A stretch of DNA of 64,000 nt, taken from assembly GCA_021234155.1 (NCBI GenBank), contig JAJEKV010000217.1, positions 250,001 to 314,000 on the forward strand, in the 5' to 3' direction. This DNA comes from Isoetes taiwanensis. Lineage: Eukaryota > Streptophyta > Lycopodiopsida > Isoetales > Isoetaceae. The translations under genes and the position numbers were made by a program. Positions 54,887 to 64,000 of the stretch are shown here, one piece after another. Every line of letters starts with the position of its first letter. Position 1 is the first letter of the stretch. Under the pieces are notes generated by a model, which was not told the DNA's origin, made no database searches, and saw nothing but the letters and a program-made list of their open reading frames with translations.

Positions 54887-55062
54887 AAAGGGGAAAACCC
54901 TAATTTTTGGATGACCTAGATTTTACTGAGATTAGGTAATTCTGATCTATTAAGGGATGCAATTGCAAGTTTGAAGACTATTTCTAGAGTTTGAGCATGC
55001 TAAGGAGAGCTACTGAACCTATTGTGCAATTTGGAGATCATTTGGTGATGACATGGTACGGG

Positions 55063-55129
55063 GTCTCATACGTTGCGCCCAGCCCGATTTCTAAAATGTA
55101 GAAATCTGTCCTGGCGCGACGTGTGAGAC
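55063..55129. repeat. 67-bp palindromic element, copy B-1
   Basis: Identical in layout to A-1, upstream of the gag TATA box. Confidence 0.9.
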
Positions 55130-55261
55130 ATGGGTCCTAATTGGGCTAGGATTGCTCAATTTAGGTGATCTAAGGCTGTAATTCTACTAAACTCATCGAG
55201 TTAGGCAGAATTGACCCCTTACTTGGTCGATTTGGAGCTGTTTTGGGCATTTTTGGGCATG

Positions 55262-55325
55262 GTCTCACACGTTGCCCGGCCCGATTTCTAAAATGTAGAA
55301 ATCGTCCCGGCGCGGCGTGTGAGAC
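55262..55325. repeat. Palindromic element, copy B-2
   Basis: Matches A-2 but is three bases shorter. The losses fall where A-2 has CAG- and CTG-containing phrases. Confidence 0.85.
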
Positions 55326-55469
55326 ATCGTCTCAATTTTGCTCCAAACTCCAATTTGATTAAAAGCGAAGGCTAGGGATCGATATCTTGACCTATCTAAA
55401 CTGGTTTGGACACTTTATTTACGCCAAATTTTCTTTATATTAACAAAATTTTACGGTCATTTACAAGGT

Positions 55470-56740
55470 TCAAGGGCGTTCTCCCTTGATGTGTCTGGCA
55501 AGATACATATCTTGCCTCATGAGGGTGACCCTCTTCGCGTGCAATTGTGCGGCCGTTGAATCTTCAAAATGTTTCACCAAGTGGGCTTCGTACGCCTCTT
55601 GCAAACACTGCGGCAACATCTAAATGCATCGCAGCGCATGTCCGTGTTGTATTCTTGAATGACCAGCGGACCCATTTGGAACGGCGCCGTGGAATCGAGT
55701 CCAGAACTCTTCGGAAGTGGCGGATCTCCTTGAGTGCCCCCAATCTTCCTCCCTGTTTCTTCTTGCTCCGCTTCTTTCCGGTGCTCGTGGGGCCTTGGGT
55801 TTTGGTGGAGGGGCTTTAGTGTCCGGCTCTTCGGTCGGGTGCCCGCCGATCGTTCTCACCCGTGCTCTCGGTAATAGGTGTTGTAGGCCTCCCCTTCGCC
55901 ATATATGCGTTGTGCTCCCTCATTCTCTTGTCATAGACCTTTAAGGGGTCTATCACATAGGCTTCAGCTGCGGCCGTGGGGCCTTAACCCTATCCCACGT
56001 CGGAAATGGTGGGGGCTTAAGCCCACTGCCCGGCCTCCTCTCCTGCTCTTGGGCGTGCAGCTGCCGTGTACCTCTTCCTCTACAACGGGGGCTTTGAAGA
56101 GCTTGCCCGTCTGCGCCCGCACGTAGTCTTGGTCGAATGTCGTCGGTGGTGGGCGGGGTCTCCCCTCCCGGCGGCTCGTTGATGGCCGGACCCTCGGCTC
56201 TCTTCCCAACCTTCACCCGGCTTCCTCTTGCCCCTTGGCGGCCTTGGCCCTCCTCTTCTTGGGTCCCGGCGTCTTCTGATCCTTTGATTTTACGCTCCGG
56301 GCGCTCTTTGACCGTGCACTTGTGGGATCTGGCGTGCTAGGTCGGCCTCTTCCTGGGGGTGAGTTCCGAGGCTGGCTCCTCCTCTCCTACACGCTCCTCC
56401 CGGGTGGATCTCATCTGGGGTTGTTCTTGGCCTATGGGTGGGTTCACCTGTTCCCTCTGCTCCTCCTGTGGGTTGGCGTCCCCCTGGTGTTGCTCCCGCT
56501 ACTGCTCGCTTTCTGCCTCCTGCCGTTCAATTTCATTGAGGATCTCGCTCATGACGTCTGGCCGATCGTCCTCCAAGATCTCTGTATGGTCGCTCTGTCC
56601 AGGCCACGATTCCTCATTTCGGCGAAGATCGATCGGCCGGCGGAGAAGGCGTTCAGAAGAATCCTATGAACAAGGCGGGGCCTGGCGCTGGAGGATCCGC
56701 TCCTACGAGGCTTCCTAGCAGTCTGCTTTGTGCGGGCCAT
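55470..56740 (-). pseudogene. Retrotransposon-borne histone H3 variant, copy B
   Basis: It begins MARTKQTARKPRRSGSSSAR at 56738-56740, so the H3 tail is identical to copy A. The fold is readable across frames: KEIRHF (alphaN), PFQMGPLVIQEYNTDM (alpha1, compare H3 PFQRLVREIAQDFKTDL), [21 protein letters not shown] and [13 protein letters not shown], with the stop at 55470. The PFQ motif is seen here but is broken in copy A, so the two copies together show a complete H3 fold. The length is not a multiple of three, and frame breaks differ from copy A. Promoter and insertion context are the same as in copy A. Confidence 0.85.
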
Positions 56741-56752
56741 CATTTTTCGGTT

Positions 56753-59630
56753 CCATTAGAGAAAATATGGGGTCTCTTGGTGTCCCCCTAAGATATTTTT
56801 AATTCATTATCTCCTATTTCTTAGAATAATCCATGTCATATTTAAGTCAATAACTATGCAATCCTTACCAAATCTTTTCCTTCCTTAAAACCCTCTCCTA
56901 ATGCTACGTGTACAATTTCACTTGCTTGAAATTTATTGAGAGATATACTAAGTCTATTTTGGGGGAAGTGAACTCTTGAAAAGCATGTATGGTCAATGGC
57001 ATATTTAAAGCCATACGTGAGAGACCTTTTGCACATCGTTAAAGGTGCCTTGATTTAAAAGGCTTTTATATTATATAAAAAAGGGCGCACGTTTTGAGAT
57101 AAAGGCAAGGAATGTTTTCCATCAACAAGAAAAGAGAACATATAAGCCCATTCGTAGAAGAAAATCCCAAAACAGAGGCTAATGATATTAACGAGGGATG
57201 TTTCCTGAATAACAATTGGAGCAGCTCGATAGATAAGAATATCAAGCCCTTTCGGCAATGCAATCCACTTGCTTATTGTACAGATGTTGACTATATGCAT
57301 CCTTCGTCTCTTCTTGTGTATAATTCAACAAGAAACTGTGTACGCTCAGATAGGATCTGTATGATAAGATAATATATAAATGATGGCACATTTCGTTTAT
57401 TCTTGATGCTTAAGACACGCGTTTTACCTCTATCAAAATTTTGATACTGAATATGCGACTAATGGAAGCCTTCTAGCAATTTTTTGCGGAGAATGACAAG
57501 ACAATAGAGAGCTTTTGTCCATAAATATTTCATTGACATTTCGGTGTTCACAAAACCATTTTCAAATTCATTGATGTGTGCCTAGTATCTAATGACACTG
57601 TTGTACATTCAATCAGCTATTAGAATTTGAATAACAGTCCTAGTTTTGCTGTTTTATGCTATTAGAATTTGAATAACAGTCCTGGTTTCAGATTGTACTC
57701 CTCACAACAACAGAACTTGCAGTAGTGAAAATGCAGACATGGTCAATTTGAGTGTGATGGCCGAGAATTTATTGTTTAAGCAAGCATAAGCAAAATTCAA
57801 GATGTTCAGAGGCAGAAAACTTGGAGCATTAAGAGTGATAGAAATATATAGCATCTGTACCATAGTCTTGTTGGGCATGTGCAGCATCCATGCAATTCCA
57901 TTATAATGAGCCGAGTAGCTTCTTTCAAGAAAAGTTCTAAAGGATCAATCCCTTCCCATTTCCCAGAAATAGTATGATATCAATCCCTTCCCTTGTTTCT
58001 TGCATATTCTTGCAAACGTAATCACTCCAGTAATTTCTGTAATTTCGATTCCATGTTCTTGAAGAAGATTGTCCTAAGATGTTTCTTTCCTAAATCATGT
58101 TTAAAGGCATCATTTCTCTTAAAGTTTCAACTCTGCGTGATGTGGTTCTCCCTCTTGAGACAGCAACCTAGAGGATAAATGCACTGTTGTGTTCTAAGTA
58201 GCAGGCTATTAGGCAAATGTGTAGTTAAACCACACAACATGGGATGCTGAATTTCGTCCATCTTCCTGGTCTAAGCATGAGCTACAGCTTATGTGCATAC
58301 TTGGTCTACAGCTACAAGCCTGCATAAATCCACCTCTACAAATACAGATTGGATAAATTATGCCAACACAAAACTTCACAACATTTACTAAATTTCACCA
58401 TTCAGATCAAAATATGAACACACATTTCAATCACAGCCCATGTTCACAATGAAACATCCACATAATCTTCAGGAATTGAACCTGATAAACCAATTGTTTT
58501 TCTGTTCACAAAATTAAGGACTTAAAGCTTATGGACTTTAAAATAGGGAAGTTAAAATAGCAGAAAGCTGAGAAGCTTATAGTCTGAACTTAGAGCAGCA
58601 GCGTAATGAAAGAAGTTTCCATCGTATAATACCTAGCAAGCACAAGAACAAGATTGATCTTCTCCAGCTTTTCTCTGTTTATCCAAATCCTCACACATCA
58701 TTAATAGAACTAAAGCCAAAAATACCTCCTAGCATATGAACCAGATTAATCTTCTCCCGCTTTCCTCAAATGGAGTTTTTGCCATTCCTCTTGTTCATTT
58801 TGTTATTGCATAGGAAAATAGTCTTCTTTGCTCTCGATCTTAGCATCCTGCAATGGCAAAACAAATTTAGAACCCTAAATCACGAATAAAAAGAATTGGT
58901 TTCTAGAACTAACTTTTTGTGAAGTTAAAATATGCGTGTGTCATTTGTGTCTCACGGAAGTTGAAGGCGAGAACGATTCTTGAAAAAGCTTCACAACCTC
59001 GGTTGGATTAAAAGACTTTAATCAGTTCTTGAATTCGAGTAACTTACATTGTACAGAGGCTTTGCATTGTTCAAAAATTATATCACGAATTGATCCCTTC
59101 ATACCAGGCCTTTGAGCTCCGGCGAAAGAAAACAGCACTCCCCTGTTTAGGATTCGGATTTTTTTTCTGCCATTTCACAACTTGAGAAAGCTTAGAAGGA
59201 TGAAAAGATGTCGGATATGGAATTGCGATATCATTTTCATGCCAAGGACTAGATTCAACCATCTGCTTGATCGATTTGAGTCTTCTAAGTGTCTTCTTGA
59301 TGGAAAACCCTAAACCAAGTCGAATGGATTATACGAAACTCCAGATCGGGAGTTGTGTATTTTTTGATATAATAATTGTTGGATGCTCGAGGACATGCCT
59401 TGTAATTATTTTCCACTTGACCTAAACAAATTCTCAAATATATAACGTATCTTCACGTATCTTCATGAGATTTTTTGCACTACTTTCTAAATAAATGGGG
59501 CATTCCCTTAGCCATGTAGACATGCCATTTGAACAAAGAGAAAGCCCCTTATTGGTTGATAGCAAAATCTGATGTGGAATTTCGAGATTTATTAAAAGGA
59601 CACCAAGAGACCCCATATTTTCTCTAATGG
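56753..59630. mobile_element. 2.88-kb element with 33-bp terminal inverted repeats, copy B
   Basis: Same insertion, same ends (ccattagagaaaatatgggg and its complement at 59598-59630) and same flanks as in copy A. Very similar to 42180-45051 throughout. Confidence 0.75.
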
Positions 59631-59717
59631 TCGATTGGAGCTACGCGCCAGAAGATCGCCTTGACAATACGAGCGAAGTTCTCAGGAAGAACGCGAAAAA
59701 TGGGGGGGGTCCAGTTC

Positions 59718-59726
59718 TATTTATAG
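59718..59726 (-). promoter_or_regulatory. Internal TATA box for the H3-like gene, copy B
   Basis: Minus-strand ctataaata, equivalent to 45140-45148. Confidence 0.6.
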
Positions 59727-59798
59727 GGCCACTTTTAGGTCAACTTTTAAACTACCTTTTTGGGTCGTCTAAGGCATCTAAAACACTTAATTAAGCAA

Positions 59799-59866
59799 GT
59801 CTCTTGACGTTATGCCCGGCCCGATTCCTAGAATCTAGAAACCCATCTGGCGCGGACGTGTGAGAC
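59799..59866. repeat. Palindromic element, copy B-3
   Basis: Matches A-3 with scattered changes (gtctcttgacgt for gtctcacacgt). Confidence 0.8.
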
Positions 59867-59991
59867 ATGGTGGGGCCCACTATTAAATTAACATGTAACA
59901 TGCTAAATCTACTAATTCTTAGCTTAAATTTAGAATTATCAAGATATTTTCTTGTGATTTACAACTTTTTTGGTGTCAAAATTTGAATGTC

Positions 59992-60057
59992 AAGACGCGT
60001 TTTCAAAACCCATTTCTAGAATGTAGAAATTGCGTCTCCGGCGCCGACGTGTGAGAC
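59992..60057. repeat. Palindromic element, degenerate copy B-4
   Basis: Matches A-4; the right arm gccgacgtgtgagac is intact. Confidence 0.7.
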
Positions 60058-60243
60058 CAATTCCTACTTTTTGGATGTTGGCTCATCAATTTTAGTCTTT
60101 TACGTTTCTATTCTTTTTAAGCATTTACTAGCTTAGCATAAACTACAAAAATGAGAAAAAATTTTCTCATTTTTTCGAGGTTTGAGGATCCTATCAAGTT
60201 AGTGCTCTTGGGAACATGGCGGTGCTTTGCTCTTGGTCTCAAG

Positions 60244-60261
60244 AACTTGGCTCGATACCTT
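60244..60261 (-). promoter_or_regulatory. Primer-binding site, copy B (altered)
   Basis: The position equals the copy A site, but the plus strand reads cttggctcgatacctt. One base is missing and the last bases differ from the initiator tRNA-Met match. This could be mutation or sequence error. Confidence 0.7.
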
Positions 60262-61983
60262 TGTGGCGTCCCCTACTGCGTATCACGGTGCCCTCACCAG
60301 TATACAACCAGGAGTTCATCCCCATACCAGCTCGGTGCCAATCTGAGGGCCCTCCACATGACACCGCAACCGTAAGCGGGTTCGATTGGGAAGAGTGGAA
60401 GGGTCATTGCACCCGTCTCCCTCCCTCGGGGCCTACCTAGGCTGGCGGGCGTAAACATACATGTCGGTAGCACATACATCAACATCATATGACCATCACG
60501 AAGGATGGTCCTCCACATATCTGCATAGACAAAGATGGAAGACACATCACATAGGGAATCCTACCCCGGGCTCGGACTCAAAGGGATGACTGACAAGCTT
60601 GGGTCTCCGAGTTCATTGCGCATTTAATTCATGGCAATGGATTTGGCCGGCATAAGAACATGGCCTAGGGTTGTCCACTCCATCCGCCCCCTCCGTGCAC
60701 ACTTTGCGCAGTAGGTTGAAAAGTGTTGGGACTGGACCGTAGCCCGCACGGATGCGTAGCCAAAGGGGCTATATCCTCGGGTTGCATCTCCCAGCCAGAT
60801 GGGGCGGTGGGGATCACTCCCTCGAGAGATCTCCATGCCGACTCAAGGTGACTAGAGGGCCCCCGCCTCGTATTCGACTTGAACTCAATGGAAGGTCATA
60901 TTCACCACCTCACGAGTGTCGAGCCCATGCCTTGCCCACACGCGCGGGCAAGCCATTAGACCTAGTCACGCGGTGACCCCCGCGGTCTTTACACACCCGG
61001 AGGGGTCGTTCAAGAGTCGAGAACATGAACCTCCTTATAAGCCAGCCTGGCCCCTTCACCCACAACCAGGTGTGGCTCTTGTGCACAGGCCGAATCTACA
61101 GTGTGCTAGAGAGGCTACTCTAGGAGCATCAACTACAAAGCTTTGGATCTCTACCCCCCTTCCCAATACAAGGAGTTCACAGAGATACATCATCCATATA
61201 CATCACAGAAGAACTAAAGAACAAGATCTAATCTATATCATAGAGTTAGGTTCTTTAGTTAGAATCTGCTATCTAGAGTTCTAGAGGGCTGCTATGGGCA
61301 ATCTAATAGGCTAAACCCTCTTGATTCAATGCCTAAAATAGGGTTTAGACTATCTAATTGGCCAAATACCTGATCCTTGAGGGGCTCCTCCTGACCTGAG
61401 CTCGACCATCCTGCTGAAACGCTCGAATCTCGAGGAACTAAGGATGCTATTCTCCCAAGCAGAGTCTGGGATGCGGTTTTGGCTGTTGAGGCAGCCAAAA
61501 CAGAGTTCTGAAACCCTAAAATCGAAAATTAGGTTAGTTAGGGTTTCCAACCCTATATAGACAAGGGGGTGGCTAGGGTTTCCAATTATCCCCTTTTGGC
61601 ATGTGGGATAATTGGTAATGGGCCCACTTGCCTTTAAGGGCTAGGTGGCCAAATGTGCCCACATGGAAATGTGTGCACCCAAATGTGCTCACATGGAAAT
61701 GTGTGCACATTAATGAATGTGTACATTGGAAAATGTGCACCTTGATTGCTCCTATGGGTATGGCCCACTTGGCATCAAGTGGCCACATGGAAATGTGTGC
61801 CCACATTAATGTGTACATTGGAAAATGTGCACATTAATGCTAATGCACATTCTTAGCAAGTTGCCCCCTAGGGGCTACCCACTTGGCTATACGTTGGCGT
61901 ACACGTCAATCGGGGTGGCGTGTACGCGTGACGTGGCAGTACAATATACGTCCTGGGAGCGTATACTGTGCTGGAACGTCACA
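60262..61983 (-). repeat. Gypsy LTR 3 (right)
   Basis: 1722 bp, starting TGTGGCGTCCCC and ending CTGGAACGTCACA. It is the 5' LTR of copy B in the element's direction. The host coding sequence resumes right after the target duplication. Confidence 0.95.
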
Positions 61984-61988
61984 GACAT
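61984..61988. repeat. 5-bp target-site duplication, right (gacat)
   Basis: Identical to 31117-31121; marks the right border of the whole 30.9-kb block. Confidence 0.92.
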
Positions 61989-63003
61989 CAAGAAGTTTGT
62001 ATTCTGGTCAAAGGACTTCCTAAAGAATTGGAAGGCTAAAAATACAAAACATAAGGAGACTCTACCCCCTAAGGTACTGGCCGAGTTGAGAAGAAAAGTG
62101 GCCCTTGTGAAGAAGATTACTGGAGAAGACGACGCTGTCCAGTATTCAGTCTCCATTGGGTACAAAGGTCTCTTGCCAGAATCAACTTCTGGCCTTAAAA
62201 ATATATCACTCTTTGTGTTGGACAACAGGGGTGGGAGAGGAGATATGGGCATGAACCAGAAGGACTACAACAGCTTCTTTACCAGCTGTATAGGATTGAC
62301 AACTGAGAGGTCCTTCACTATTGTCATCGTTTGTCCTTCAGGTGAGTCACATCTGCATGCACTATCCGCTGCTCATGATCTGGAGTGCCTCAAAGTTATT
62401 AGGGAGGGATGCCTAATATATGATGTTAAGGATAATGAGCTGCGAACAGAACGGAAGATGGCACATGTGATCTTTATTATGATATCCATCTTTGTCGGGG
62501 ACGAGGAATATGATATTGCTAAGGCCAAGGGTGACAATAGCAGTGCATGGGAATGTTTTCTTCTAGATGATCCAGACTTAAGAACTATATTCTTTCATAC
62601 GGATCAGGATCAGTCAGAACAGGATGAGTCGAAGAAGAGGATGAGGATCGGGACCCCCTCCTAAGTGGGGAAATCAAGTACGAGCTACAAACTAAGGAGA
62701 AGGGCCCCTTAAATAAAAATGGATTTCCCCCGTCTATGGCTGCTTACCTCGTCGAGGCATTTGCTCCAATTGATACAACTGCTTGGAGCTTCATGTTGGA
62801 GGTTATATTGCAGAGAGGCTCTTATGGGTGCAAGAAGATGTCTTTGCTTTGTGAGTGATGAGCGGGCCAAAGACTTTCTTGAACCATTCCTCATGCATGT
62901 GCTTGCCAAGTCTCCTAAAGGCCCTTATGGCAACTTTGAAATCATCAGCAATCAAAAGTCTCGTAGACTTGTCCAATTTGAAAGTGGACGTTGCTTCTGG
63001 TGA
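61989..63003 (+). pseudogene. Middle part of the interrupted gene (after the retrotransposon)
   Basis: Coding resumes as IKKFVFWSKDFLKNWKAKNT and stays open to about 62662. It includes NISLFVLDNRGGRGDMGMNQ, RSFTIVIVCPSGESHLHALS and an acidic end. The arrangement LDNRGG, then a hydrophobic strand ending CPSG, is weakly reminiscent of a DNA methyltransferase core (DPPY, then IVFC), but the key motif is absent and I do not claim it. After a frame change, GPLNKNGFPPSMAAYLVEAF and, in a third frame, FVSDERAKDFLEPFLMHVLA continue to about 63000. The gene must have been at least 5 kb before insertion. Confidence 0.5.
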
Positions 63004-63590
63004 GGGAACTAGTAATCTGCAGACCTAATAAGGAAAGCAATAATGAACAAATAGCTGCTAAACCGGCTGCTCAAAAATCTTGTGGATAGCGGCGAACTTA
63101 GGGAATATTTTGCCCACATTGCGGGTGATGCAAGCAACAATAGAGTAGATTCACGGGTTAACAATGAACTAATTTGACAGGGAAACCGAAAATGAAGGCA
63201 ACACCCATGGCGGCTCTAGTGATTCCGCGGGTTTGCCAAATCAATAGTAAAATAATGTCGGTTTGTGAAGGACCTTGGCGGAACTAATAGAAAATAACAA
63301 TTCTAAATCGAAGAAGACAAAGATTAAGGGTGGCGAAGGGAGAATGCCGCCGATGATGGAAATGAAATTGAAGATGATAGGTATGGCCTTGCCCACAAAA
63401 TCGCGCCCGCGCGTGATTTAATTTGTATTACCTTTGAATTAAATCGCCAAGCGTGTTTTGATTATTTTTCGTTGTCAAACTAAATCCGCAGCCGGAAGCG
63501 CGATTTGGTTATGACTATTTCAAATCACGCGCTTGGCGTTTGTATTGTTTGTGTTATCGTATCTTCTTGGCCCGGATACATGTTTGATGT
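63004..63590. other. Linker remnant and palindrome-bearing intron
   Basis: A polar, degraded coding trace (ENEGNTHGGSSDSAGLPNQ, NNNSKSKKTKIKGGEG) gives way near 63400 to intron-like DNA. That DNA carries gcgcgtgattt, cgccaagcgtgttttgat and cacgcgcttggcgt, the same cacgc/gcgtg palindrome family as in 30079-30415. Confidence 0.4.
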
Positions 63591-64000
63591 TTCAGCTTCC
63601 ATTGCGTTTCTAAGAAGGTTGTGGTGTTCGACCCTAAGCGGAGTCCTTTGCAAGACTTTTAGAAAAAATAAAGTGGCTAGAAAACGGTTTCATCGAGACG
63701 GCAGTAGAATCAAACACCAAGTGGATCTATCCGCGGCCGCACTTGAAGGAGATGCTAGATGAGGCATTCAGGTTATTTCGAGTTGGTATTTGGTCATCCA
63801 TGGAACTAAGGAACATCAAGGATACTTTAGAGGCACTGGGGGAAATGCGTAGACATTGGTTGACTTTTTGGGATCAGAACAAATGTGTGAAGTTCACTAA
63901 TCCCAAGGATCCAACAGGCAAAGCCTATCTTCATCAAACACTTAACATGATGGACGAACTTGGTATCGAGAATAAGGATGATATAATCATAGTGGATGAT
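63591..64000 (+). pseudogene. FCP1/NIF-like HAD phosphatase region, runs off the window
   Basis: A first trace KKVVVFDPKRSPLQDF (about 63616-63663) sits where HAD phosphatases have the hDxDx(T/V) nucleophile motif. After a frame change, KWIYPRPHLKEMLDEAFRLF, RVGIWSSMELRNIKDTLEAL, HWLTFWDQNKC, GKAYLHQTLNMMDELGIENK and DDIIIVDD run to the window end. The order (hydrophobic-RP-L..ML, (V/F)xIWSS, WDQ..C, K.L, IIVDD) is that of plant FCP1-homology/NIF proteins, which dephosphorylate Ser/Thr residues. It may be the last part of the interrupted gene or a neighbour. A linking exon was not proven. Confidence 0.6.

Larger units (their letters stand above)
31122..61983 (-). mobile_element. Tandem Ty3/Gypsy retrotransposon: LTR-internal-LTR-internal-LTR, 30.9 kb
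   Basis: Three LTRs (31122-32835, 45681-47395, 60262-61983) flank two near-identical internal regions of about 12.85 kb. Only the outer ends carry the gacat target duplication, so the block behaves as one insertion with an internal duplication. All genes are on the minus strand. In order they are a histone-H3-like gene, gag, protease, RT, RNase H, integrase and a chromodomain-like tail. The domain order PR-RT-RH-IN and the integrase C-terminal chromodomain place it among Ty3/Gypsy chromoviruses. Each unit is about 14.6 kb with one LTR, well above the usual 5-8 kb. The excess comes from the H3 gene, its promoter and a 2.87-kb insertion. Confidence 0.95.

Noticed and set aside
61989-62664. DNA methyltransferase domain
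   Set aside because: The layout is weakly similar but no DPPY/NPPY or SAM-binding glycine motif is present; reported only as a faint resemblance.

Overview
The window is nuclear DNA of a land plant. The evidence is a nuclear MinE (plastid-division) gene with a plausible plastid transit peptide and plant-type introns, a pentatricopeptide-repeat (PPR) relic, Copia and Gypsy retrotransposons, an L1-type LINE and a Mutator-like element. The density of nested repeats suggests a large, repeat-rich genome. The lineage cannot be fixed from sequence alone; a non-angiosperm such as a fern, lycophyte, bryophyte or gymnosperm is my guess. Apart from MinE1 (15518-17815), almost everything is mobile or decayed.

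Layout. 1-4 kb: decayed Copia element (gag, protease, integrase stub, RT, RNase H), split by a short LINE relative that carries only an ORF1. 4-7.4 kb: Copia 3' end, small duplications and a PPR fragment. 7.46-14.47 kb: minus-strand L1-type LINE, split by a 2.6-kb unidentified insertion; its ORF1 N-terminus looks Rep-like. 15.1-18.1 kb: MinE1, with a tandemly duplicated intron segment. 18306-20881: a complete non-autonomous Mutator-like element with a 9-bp target duplication and a captured exon resembling a xyloglucan endotransglucosylase/hydrolase. 21.3-24.4 kb: a second copy of the ORF1-only LINE end, then a decayed DDE-type transposase-like gene on the minus strand. 24.7-28.4 kb: two similar promoters and a small acidic nuclear-protein gene. 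28.4-31.1 kb and 62.0-64.0 kb: two halves of one decayed multi-exon gene with a ParB-like DGQH motif and, near the end, an FCP1/NIF-like phosphatase region.

That gene is split by a 30.9-kb Ty3/Gypsy tandem with the structure LTR-internal-LTR-internal-LTR (31122-61983). One 5-bp target duplication (gacat) bounds the whole block, and all coding is on the minus strand. Each internal region has an initiator-Met-tRNA primer-binding site, a polypurine tract, gag, protease, RT, RNase H, integrase and a chromodomain-like tail.

The most striking result lies upstream of gag. Each copy carries a separate gene (40887-42167 and 55470-56740) whose product begins with the exact histone H3 tail ARTKQTARK. 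It ends with a recognisable H3 histone fold ([33 protein letters not shown]), separated from the tail by a long charged linker. It is a histone H3 variant carried by a retrotransposon that also encodes a chromodomain-like reader. The H3 gene and gag each have their own TATA box (CTATAAATA) preceded by two copies of a 67-bp near-perfect palindrome, so the promoter cassette is duplicated inside the element. A 2.87-kb insertion with perfect 33-bp terminal inverted repeats sits 12 bp upstream of the H3 start in both copies.

The two Gypsy copies disagree mostly at CAG/CTG-type sites. This may be sequencing error at methylated CHG sites rather than real decay, so reading-frame breaks should be judged with caution.
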